A DNA stretch of 6,368 nucleotides from an uncultured Eubacteriales bacterium (lineage in GTDB: Bacteria; Bacillota; Clostridia; Christensenellales; Aristaeellaceae), in contig USCW01000098.1 of the NCBI GenBank assembly GCA_900553315.1, positions 1 through 6,368 on the forward strand, given 5' to 3'. The notes under the pieces are model-generated. The model was not told where the DNA came from. It made no database searches and saw only the letters and a list, made by a program, of their open reading frames with translations. Shown piece by piece: positions 1 through 5,505 of the stretch. A program made the translations under genes and the position numbers. Position 1 is the first letter of the stretch; each line of letters opens with the position of its first letter.

Positions 1-36
1 AGGGAGGGGGCCTTTCTTCAGAAAGGCCCCCTCCCT
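1..36 (-). terminator. Intrinsic terminator hairpin downstream of leuS
   Basis: A perfect 16-bp inverted repeat (AGGGAGGGGGCCTTTC, loop TTCA, then its exact complement) begins 16 bases past the leuS stop codon on the minus strand. On the plus strand the bases after the hairpin are not T-rich, so it most likely serves leuS transcription. The expected U-tract would lie beyond position 1 and cannot be seen, so termination is inferred from hairpin strength and placement. Confidence 0.8.
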
Positions 37-52
37 CGCATATGCACATTCT

Positions 53-2470
53 TTATTTTGCTACGATGTTCAGCAGACGACCCGGAACGAAGATGACCTT
101 CATGATCGTCTTTCCGGCCAGCAGCGCCTTTACGTCGTCGCGCTCGGGCAGCTCCTTCTCGGCCTGCTCCTTGGTCATATCGGCGGGAATCATGATGCGG
201 CCGCGTACCTTACCGCAGACCTGCACCGCGATCTCGACCTCCGCCTTCTTCATCTTCGCTTCGTCCCAAGTGGGCCACTTTTGATGATGGATCGGAGCGC
301 CGAAGCCCTGATTCTCCCACATTTCCTCGGTGATGTGGGGCGCAACGGGGTTCAGCAGCAAAAGCAGCGTCCGAAGCTCGCCGCGAGTTACCTTGCCCTT
401 GGCAAAGAAGTCGTTCACCAGCGTCATCATCGCCGCAATGGCGGTGTTGAACTTCATCTTCTCATAGTCCTCAGAAACCTTTTTCACCGTCTGATGCATC
501 TCGGCTTCCATGTCGGCGGAGTAGCCCTCCTCCGGTGTGACCATGGTTTGCAGCTTCCACACACGGTCAAGGAAGCGGCGGCAGCCCTTCGCACCGTTGG
601 TAGACCACGGGATCGCCTGATCGAACGCGCCCATGAACATCTCGTACAGACGGAACGCGTCCGCGCCCAGCTCCCGCACAATGTCGTCCGGATTGATGAC
701 GTTGCCGCGGGACTTGGACATCTTTTCGCCGTTCTCGCCCAGAATCATGCCGTGGCTGGTGCGCTTCTGATAGGGTTCGGGTGCGGGCACCACGCCGATG
801 TCATGCAGGAACAGATGCCAGAACCGGCTGTACAGCAGGTGCAGCGTGGTGTGCTCCATGCCGCCGTTGTACCAGTCCACGGGCAGCCAGTAGGCCAGCG
901 CTTCCTTGCTGGCCAACTCCTTGTCGTTGTGCGGGTCGCAGTAGCGCATGAAATACCAGCTGGAACCGGCCCACTGAGGCATGGTGTCCGTCTCACGCTT
1001 GGCAGGGCCTCCGCAGCAAGGACAGGTGGTGTTCACCCAGTCCGTCATAGCGGAGAGGGGACTCTCGCCGTCGTCCGTGGGCTCGTAGTTCTTCACGTTA
1101 GGCAGCAGCACGGGCAGCTGATCCTCGGGCACAGGCACCATGCCGCACTTGTCGCAATGGATCATGGGGATGGGTTCGCCCCAGTACCGCTGACGGCTGA
1201 ACACCCAGTCGCGCAGCTTATAATTCACCTTGCGCTCGCCGAAGCCCTTCTCCACCAAATAGTCAATGATGGCCTTCTTGGCCTCGGCCACTTTCATGCC
1301 GTTCAGGAAGCCGCTGTTGACCATTACGCCGTCCTGAATGTCAGTATAGGCTTCCTTCTCAATGTCGCCGCCGGCCACGACCTCCACCATGGGCAGGCCG
1401 AACTTGTGGGCAAACTCCCAGTCACGGGTGTCGTGGGCAGGCACCGCCATGATCGCGCCGGTGCCGTAGGTCATCAAGACGTAGTCGGACAGCCAGATCG
1501 GGATCTCCTTGCCGCTCACAGGGTTAATGGCGCAAACGCCTTCGATCTGCACGCCGGTCTTTTCCTTGTTCAGCTCCGCACGCTCGAAGTCGCTCTTGCG
1601 GGCCGCCTCCTGACGATAAGCCATGCACGCGTCGTAATTGGTGATCTGATCCTTCAGCTTTTCGATCAGCGGATGCTCGGGAGACAGCACCATGTAAGTC
1701 GCGCCAAACAGCGTATCGGGGCGGGTGGTGTAAACGCGCACTTTCTCACCGGGCACCGTCAGCTGAAAGTCCACCTCAGCGCCCTCGCTGCGGCCGATCC
1801 AGTTGCGCTGCTGCACCTTCACCTTGTCGATGAAGTCCACTTTGTCCAAGCCGTCCAGCAGCTTCTGGGCATAGGCGGTGATGCGCAGCATCCATTGGGT
1901 CTTTACCTTGCGGATGACGGGAGAGCCGCAGCGCTCGCACACGCCGTCCACGACCTCTTCATTCGCCAGACCGCACTTGCAGGAGGTGCACCAGTTGATG
2001 GGCATGTGCGCCTTGTAGGCCAGACCATGCTTATACAGTTGTAAAAAGATCCATTGCGTCCACTTGAAGTAGCTGGGATCGGTGGTGTTCACCTCACGGG
2101 TATAGTCGAAGGAGAAGCCGATCTTTTGCAGCTGCTCACGGAAGTGGTCAATGTTCTTCTGCGTCACCTCGGCAGGATGCACCTTGTTCTTGATGGCGTA
2201 GTTTTCAGTGGGCAGACCGAACGCGTCCCAGCCGATGGGAAACAGGACGTTGTAGCCCTCCATCCGCCGCTTGCGGCAGATAATGTCCATGGCGGTGTTG
2301 GAACGAGGATGACCCACATGCAGACCCGCGCCGGAGGGATAAGGGAACTCGATCAGGCCGTAAAACTTCGGCTTGGTGTAGTTGTTCTCCGCCTCAAAGG
2401 CATGGGTATCCATCCAGATTTTCTGCCACTTTTTCTCAATGCTTGCCGGATCGTAATTCTCCTGATACAT
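53..2470 (-). CDS. leuS: Leucine--tRNA ligase (LeuRS)
   Basis: Cytoplasmic class I aminoacyl-tRNA synthetase that attaches leucine to tRNA-Leu using ATP. The protein has 805 residues, the usual length for bacterial LeuRS of the Bacillus type. The class I HIGH motif appears as HVGH at residues 51-54, preceded by FPYPSGAGL. The KMSKS loop is at 583-587 in GEKMSKSRGNVINP. A zinc-knuckle-like cysteine set is at C161/C164 and C178/C181, and a second at C439/C442 and C483/C486. The CP1 editing domain, which hydrolyses mischarged tRNA, shows TTRPDTLFG near 248-256 and AVPAHDTRDW with the conserved Asp at 347. The C-terminal anticodon-binding region carries PVAPHITEEMW and a VCGKVRG segment. The ATG at 2468-2470 is supported by an AAGGAGGAGG ribosome binding site 9-12 bases upstream. 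Expression is under the T-box leader immediately upstream. Identification is very secure. Confidence 0.98.
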   Translation of the reverse strand: MYQENYDPASIEKKWQKIWMDTHAFEAENNYTKPKFYGLIEFPYPSGAGLHVGHPRSNTAMDIICRKRRMEGYNVLFPIGWDAFGLPTENYAIKNKVHPAEVTQKNIDHFREQLQKIGFSFDYTREVNTTDPSYFKWTQWIFLQLYKHGLAYKAHMPINWCTSCKCGLANEEVVDGVCERCGSPVIRKVKTQWMLRITAYAQKLLDGLDKVDFIDKVKVQQRNWIGRSEGAEVDFQLTVPGEKVRVYTTRPDTLFGATYMVLSPEHPLIEKLKDQITNYDACMAYRQEAARKSDFERAELNKEKTGVQIEGVCAINPVSGKEIPIWLSDYVLMTYGTGAIMAVPAHDTRDWEFAHKFGLPMVEVVAGGDIEKEAYTDIQDGVMVNSGFLNGMKVAEAKKAIIDYLVEKGFGERKVNYKLRDWVFSRQRYWGEPIPMIHCDKCGMVPVPEDQLPVLLPNVKNYEPTDDGESPLSAMTDWVNTTCPCCGGPAKRETDTMPQWAGSSWYFMRYCDPHNDKELASKEALAYWLPVDWYNGGMEHTTLHLLYSRFWHLFLHDIGVVPAPEPYQKRTSHGMILGENGEKMSKSRGNVINPDDIVRELGADAFRLYEMFMGAFDQAIPWSTNGAKGCRRFLDRVWKLQTMVTPEEGYSADMEAEMHQTVKKVSEDYEKMKFNTAIAAMMTLVNDFFAKGKVTRGELRTLLLLLNPVAPHITEEMWENQGFGAPIHHQKWPTWDEAKMKKAEVEIAVQVCGKVRGRIMIPADMTKEQAEKELPERDDVKALLAGKTIMKVIFVPGRLLNIVAK

Positions 2471-2479
2471 GGAAAGCGT

Positions 2480-2488
2480 CCTCCTCCT
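2480..2488 (-). promoter_or_regulatory. Ribosome binding site of leuS
   Basis: AGGAGGAGG on the minus strand, ending 9 bases before the leuS ATG. It lies just after the T-tract of the T-box terminator, so it is transcribed only when the leader reads through. It decides the start at 2470. Confidence 0.85.
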
Positions 2489-2494
2489 TGACCC

Positions 2495-2533
2495 AAAAAA
2501 GCGCTTCGTCTTCTGCTACAAAGACGAAACGCT
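2495..2533 (-). terminator. Regulated intrinsic terminator of the leuS T-box
   Basis: On the minus strand AGCGTTTCGTCTT (2533-2521) pairs with AAGACGAAGCGCT (2512-2500) over 13 positions, including one G-U pair. The loop is 8 nt, followed by six T residues (2500-2495). The 5' arm is shared with the antiterminator: GTTTCGT and CTTTGT are alternative partners for the T-box helices, so the two folds are mutually exclusive. This is the off state when tRNA-Leu is charged. Confidence 0.93.
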
Positions 2534-2724
2534 GTTTCGCGGTACCACTTTGCTTGCCCCGCACAGGCGGAGCCTCTCTTTTGCGCGGTAACGGCGCGTG
2601 ACCGTCCGTTTTGCCGGAATGCTCCCGGGCGAGCGGCGAAGCCTTATCCGTGCCGCCTTGCACCACCCGGCGGCTCTCTGCATCGGAGAGGGTTTCGCGT
2701 TCCCGTTCATTGCGGGGATACGAT
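2495..2724 (-). promoter_or_regulatory. T-box riboswitch leader, leucine-responsive (specifier CUC)
   Basis: 5' leader of leuS that binds uncharged tRNA-Leu and then allows transcription into the gene. The antiterminator is fully readable. Helix A1 is GCAAAG (2553-2548) with CTTTGT (2523-2518). The 7-nt T-box bulge is TGGTACC (2547-2541). Helix A2 is GCGAAAC (2540-2534) with GTTTCGT (2530-2524). The bulge reads UGGU, so its fourth base can pair with the A discriminator of tRNA-Leu. Stem I is recognisable: CAGAGAG followed by GCCGCC (2674-2669) pairing with GGCGGC (2657-2652) forms the distal arm, and GCGAA (2698-2694) pairs with TTCGC (2640-2636). CGGG (2705-2702) pairs with CCCG (2629-2626). 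The internal loop between them carries CUC (2633-2631) followed by G, a leucine specifier. A small stem at about 2610-2590 (AACGG/CCGTT) may be stem III. The family is certain; the specifier rests on my hand folding. Confidence 0.95.
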
Positions 2725-2730
2725 GGAGGC

Positions 2731-2759
2731 ATTATAGCACGTTTCACGCGGGTTGTAAA
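2731..2759 (-). promoter_or_regulatory. Sigma-A-type promoter of the leuS T-box transcript
   Basis: On the minus strand, -35 TTTACA (2759-2754) and a perfect -10 TATAAT (2736-2731) are separated by exactly 17 bp. The predicted start is A2724, which fits the 5' end of T-box stem I. Confidence 0.9.
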
Positions 2760-2815
2760 GCACGCGCAAGCGGAGAAAACCGAGGCGCTTTGCCCCGCGA
2801 TCTTTCCTCCGACGC

Positions 2816-2844
2816 TTGACATCCCGTGCGCTTTTCAGTATACT
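2816..2844 (+). promoter_or_regulatory. Strong sigma-A-type promoter, divergent from leuS
   Basis: TTGACA (2816-2821, perfect consensus) and TATACT (2839-2844) with a 17-bp spacer on the plus strand. The predicted start is near 2851. The promoter lies back to back with the leuS promoter, with 56 bp between the two -35 boxes. It feeds directly into the structured RNA at 2851-2959. Confidence 0.88.
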
Positions 2845-2850
2845 AAAGCA

Positions 2851-2959
2851 ACTCGGAGGGGGCTCTCCCTCCTAAACATGCTTGCATTTCTAAGGTGTAA
2901 GCCTCTGCTTTTTCGAGCGTGCCTGTTTGACGCTCCATCCAAAAGCAGGGGCTTTTTTT
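2851..2959 (+). ncRNA. Unidentified structured RNA (small RNA or attenuating leader)
   Basis: A promoter-to-terminator unit of about 109 nt without a convincing gene. I see three hairpins in order. The first is GGAGGG (2855-2860) with CCCTCC (2867-2872). The second is GCTTGCA (2880-2886) with TGTAAGC (2896-2902), around a 9-nt loop. The third is a long terminator hairpin ending in seven T residues. The second hairpin and the terminator share AAGC (2899-2902), so they compete mildly. The 3' arm of hairpin 1 reads CCCTCCT, resembling the C-rich anti-Shine-Dalgarno segments used by some Gram-positive small RNAs. I do not match it to any riboswitch, 6S or SRP RNA that I know. It could be a free small RNA, or a leader that attenuated helD before the element at 2958-3125 inserted. 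The sequence shows the unit; its function is unknown. Confidence 0.65.
2899..2959 (+). terminator. Intrinsic terminator of the 2851-2959 RNA
   Basis: AAGCCTCTGCTTTT (2899-2912) pairs with AAAAGCAGGGGCTT (2941-2954) over 14 positions with one G-U pair, followed by T residues to 2959. The apical part holds a second small hairpin, GAGCGT (2915-2920) with ACGCTC (2930-2935). The T-tract runs directly into the TTAA that starts the adjacent inserted element. Confidence 0.9.
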
Positions 2960-3125
2960 AAGGCAATACCGCACAAATGAGTTGGTGCGGAGGCGAATGA
3001 ATTTTTCGTCAGATGCAATGGCAGATTTTGAAGGTTTACTGGATGTAAATCGAAAAATCTGCCAGCAGCAGATGGCGGAAAAGGCATCGCATACGCTGCC
3101 AATGAATTGTGCGGTATTGCCTTAA
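2958..3125. mobile_element. MITE-like palindromic insertion (168 bp, no ORF)
   Basis: The ends are perfect 19-bp inverted repeats, TTAAGGCAATACCGCACAA at 2958-2976 and its exact complement at 3107-3125. The outer TTAA on each side may be a target-site duplication, in which case the terminal repeat proper is GGCAATACCGCACAA. Inside, similarity between the two arms continues imperfectly, and the centre is a second strong inverted repeat (3020-3063), so one strand can fold into a single long hairpin. The element is visibly more A/T-rich than its flanks and encodes no plausible protein. These are the hallmarks of a non-autonomous miniature transposable element moved in trans. I cannot assign the parent transposase family. 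A REP-like or regulatory palindrome is the alternative. Confidence 0.75.
3020..3063. repeat. Central hairpin of the MITE-like element
   Basis: GGCAGATTTT (3020-3029) is complementary to AAAATCTGCC (3054-3063), with TTTAC (3035-3039) and GTAAA (3045-3049) nested inside around a 5-base loop. It forms the tip of the whole-element palindrome. Read in either direction it could form a stable RNA or cruciform structure. Confidence 0.8.
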
Positions 3126-3167
3126 TTTTCCCTGCGCATCGACTGACTGAAAGGCGGCGAACCTCAC

Positions 3168-5432
3168 ATGACCACGGCTTCTCTTCCCGACCATCCCGAA
3201 AGCGCGGCGGAATATGCGCATCTGCAAGCCACCTGCGACGTGATCGCGGCGGAAATCGACAAGCTGGAAAAGGAAACCGGCGTAGGTGCGGAGGAAAACC
3301 GGCAGGTCGCCGTGCCGCAGGACGCGACTACGGACGAGCTGGTAGCGCTGGACATTTTCCGCATGAAGCTGGATATCCTTCGCCAACTGGGCAAGGCCTC
3401 CCATCAGGCCTATTTTGCGCGGCTGGACTTCATTCCTACGAGCGGTACGAAGGAAACGCACTATCTGGGACGCTGGGGCGTGATGACCAGCTCCGGCCTT
3501 GACACGGTGGTGGTGGACTGGCGCTCCCCCGTGGCGAACCTGTATTATTCGGGGCAGATCGGCCCCATGTCCTACGCCGCACCGGACGGCACGGTGGAAG
3601 GTGAAATGACCCTCAAGCGGATGCTCACTGTCCATGACCGGGAGCTGCTGGGTCTGTTCGACAGCGGCGTAGTCAGTCAGGACGCGTATCTGCAAAGCGT
3701 GCTGGGGCAGGTCTCCTCGGACAAGCTTCGAGAGATCGTCACGACCATTCAGGCAGAGCAGAACCTCGTGATCCGCCATCCCATGCAAACGCCGCTGATC
3801 GTGCAGGGTGTGGCGGGCAGCGGCAAAACCACCATCGCCCTGCACCGCATCGCGTGGCTGCTGTACGCGCACCGCAAGACCCTCCGCCCGGAGCAGCTGA
3901 TGATCCTCGCGCCCAACCCGCTGTTTCTGGATTATATTTCGCAGGTATTGCCCGATCTGGGCGTGGAGCGCGTGATGCAGACCACCTTTCCCGGCCTGTG
4001 CAGAACGCTGCTGGGGAAATACCTGCCGAAAACGGCGGCTGTCACCCGGCTGGAGGACAAGCTAAGCGCCTCTACCGAGGCGCGCGCGGCGGTGGGTGCG
4101 GTGCTGCGCCGAAAGGGTTCGCTGGCCTACAAGGCTTCCATCGAAACCTTTCTGCAAGCGTGGCAGGAGGAGCTGATCCCCCGGGAGGGCTGGGCCTTCG
4201 GGAATGTTCTGCTGTTCTCGCAGGAGGAATTGAAATCCATCTTCCTGCGCCAGCTTGCGCCCTTCCCCATTCGCACCCGCATGGATGAAATGAAGAAATA
4301 CCTCCGCCGCCGGCTGAAGATCGCTGCGGAACAGATGAAAGCCCAGCTGCAAAAGCTGGCGCAGAACCGGCTGGACGAGCTGCTTCGCCGTCTGCCCGAC
4401 GGCCCGGAGCGCCGCCAGCGGGTCACGAAGCTGCTGGAAAGCCGGGACGCCCGTTTGAAGGAAGTCGATGACCGAGCCGCCGCCTACCTGAAGGCTTATC
4501 CCGCCCTGTGGCCGGACGTATCCCTGACTACGGTCTATGCGCAGTACCTTACCCGCTGTGAGGGCGAGGCGGTTCAGGCCGCCACCCTGCCGGGGCTTGC
4601 CAAGGGACAGGCGCAACTGGAAGACCTGCCCGCGCTGGTGACGCTGGGCAAGTTCATCTGCGGCATAAAGCAGTTGCCCATACGCCATGTGGTGGTGGAC
4701 GAATGTCAGGACTTTTCTCCCTATCAGGTGCAGCTGCTGCGGGAGCTGACGACCAACGCCTCCTTCACGCTGGTGGGCGATCTGATGCAGGGCGTGCATG
4801 AGGAGGAGGGCATTCACAGCTTCAGCGAGTGGCTGGGCCCCATTTTTCACGGCGAGGCGGAGGTCAAGCAGCTTGTGACTAGCTACCGCAACACCATGGA
4901 GATCATGACGCTGGCCAGTCAGGTAGCCGCCCGCCATCCCGTGGAGGGGCAGTTAACCGCCAAGCCTGTACTGCGCCACGGCGAAACGCCGCATGTCTAC
5001 GCGTGCAGGGATGAAAAGGCCCGCATTGCTCGGCTGGCAGACCTTGCCCAAGGCTGGCAGGAGGCGGGCTACCACACCATTGCCATCATCGAAAAGACGA
5101 AGCAGCAGGCCGAGAAGACCTATCGTGCGCTGAAAAAGCTGCTGCCTGCGCGGCTGCTGGCGGAGGGCGACGCGTCCTACACGGGCGGGCTGCTGGTCCT
5201 GCCCGCCGCGCTGGCGAAGGGACTGGAATTCGACTGCGTGATCGTGGGTGAATGCAGCGCGGAAAATTTCCCGGACGACGCGTTCCTCAGCCGAGTGCTC
5301 TATGTACTTTTGACCCGTCCGCTGCACCATTTGGCGCTGGTACACACCGGGGCGCTCACGCCGCTCATCCCCTCTGATGCGCTGGCAAACGGTCTGCTTA
5401 CACAAGAAACATTATGCGTCTCCGGGAGTTGA
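3168..5432 (+). CDS. helD: HelD-type superfamily 1 helicase (RNA polymerase recycling factor)
   Basis: 754 residues, close to the length of Bacillus subtilis HelD. This UvrD/Rep-related ATPase family is known to bind RNA polymerase and release it from stalled or post-termination complexes. The N-terminal part is helical (about residues 10-45), followed by HelD-typical YFARLDF and VVVDWRSPV (114-122). SF1 motifs in order: TIQAEQN (194-199, Q-motif position), Walker A GVAGSGKT (214-221, K220), ILAPNPLFLDYI (Ia), VDECQDF (D511-E512, Walker B), GDLMQ (537-541), SYRN (572-575), KGLEFD (684-689) and YVLLTRP (712-718, with the arginine-finger R717). All catalytic motifs are intact. The ATG at 3168 is the first start after an in-frame TGA at 3144 and has a weak AAAGGCGG ribosome site. 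I see no dedicated promoter; the only strong one upstream is at 2816, beyond a terminator and the inserted element. It could be called a generic UvrD-like helicase, but the N-terminal signatures favour HelD. Confidence 0.93.
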   Translation: MTTASLPDHPESAAEYAHLQATCDVIAAEIDKLEKETGVGAEENRQVAVPQDATTDELVALDIFRMKLDILRQLGKASHQAYFARLDFIPTSGTKETHYLGRWGVMTSSGLDTVVVDWRSPVANLYYSGQIGPMSYAAPDGTVEGEMTLKRMLTVHDRELLGLFDSGVVSQDAYLQSVLGQVSSDKLREIVTTIQAEQNLVIRHPMQTPLIVQGVAGSGKTTIALHRIAWLLYAHRKTLRPEQLMILAPNPLFLDYISQVLPDLGVERVMQTTFPGLCRTLLGKYLPKTAAVTRLEDKLSASTEARAAVGAVLRRKGSLAYKASIETFLQAWQEELIPREGWAFGNVLLFSQEELKSIFLRQLAPFPIRTRMDEMKKYLRRRLKIAAEQMKAQLQKLAQNRLDELLRRLPDGPERRQRVTKLLESRDARLKEVDDRAAAYLKAYPALWPDVSLTTVYAQYLTRCEGEAVQAATLPGLAKGQAQLEDLPALVTLGKFICGIKQLPIRHVVVDECQDFSPYQVQLLRELTTNASFTLVGDLMQGVHEEEGIHSFSEWLGPIFHGEAEVKQLVTSYRNTMEIMTLASQVAARHPVEGQLTAKPVLRHGETPHVYACRDEKARIARLADLAQGWQEAGYHTIAIIEKTKQQAEKTYRALKKLLPARLLAEGDASYTGGLLVLPAALAKGLEFDCVIVGECSAENFPDDAFLSRVLYVLLTRPLHHLALVHTGALTPLIPSDALANGLLTQETLCVSGS

Positions 5433-5505
5433 CGGAAAGCGTTTTTCCCGGTATCCTGTTGACATGCGGGAGCTTCCGCAAAACGCGAAAGGACAGGCGA
5501 AAGGC
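5433..5505 (+). other. helD-aepY intergenic spacer
   Basis: 73 bp without a recognisable terminator or full promoter. A TTGACA at 5459-5464 has no -10 box at a suitable distance. The lack of signals fits read-through from helD into aepY, but does not prove an operon. The AAAGGA near 5488 is the likely ribosome site for aepY. Confidence 0.5.

Noticed and set aside
281..2044. Long plus-strand ORF of 587 codons antisense to leuS
   Set aside because: It is the complement frame of a certain leuS gene in GC-rich DNA, is rich in H/V/L/G/A low-complexity composition and shows no family motifs or ribosome site.
2598..2961. Overlapping plus- and minus-strand ORFs in the leuS upstream region
   Set aside because: These bases are accounted for by the T-box leader, two promoters and a terminated RNA, and none of the ORFs has a family-like sequence.
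2878..2961. 27-codon leader-peptide candidate (MLAFLRCKPLLF...) reading through the terminator
   Set aside because: The only GGAGG is about 18 bases upstream and locked in hairpin 1, and the frame runs through the terminator arms. A stalling leader peptide is conceivable but not supported.
3036..3872. Minus-strand ORF of 278 codons across the element and helD
   Set aside because: It is antisense to helD, begins within helD and ends inside the inserted palindrome, with no recognisable domain; the helD reading frame explains the sequence.
4062..4937. Minus-strand ORF of 291 codons inside helD
   Set aside because: It is a complement-frame shadow of helD, whose motifs II to IV lie in the same stretch on the plus strand.
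5435..5452. GGAAA/TTTCC mini-hairpin after helD as a terminator
   Set aside because: Only five A/T-rich-to-mixed base pairs and no T-tract after the stem.
5459..5464. TTGACA as -35 box for aepY
   Set aside because: The position 17 bp downstream reads AACGCG, with no TATAAT-like box near it.
5464..5505. Upstream in-frame ATG for aepY adding 14 residues
   Set aside because: It has no ribosome site, and the extra residues (MRELPQNAKGQAKG) precede the normal family N-terminus; the ATG at 5506 has AAAGGA upstream.
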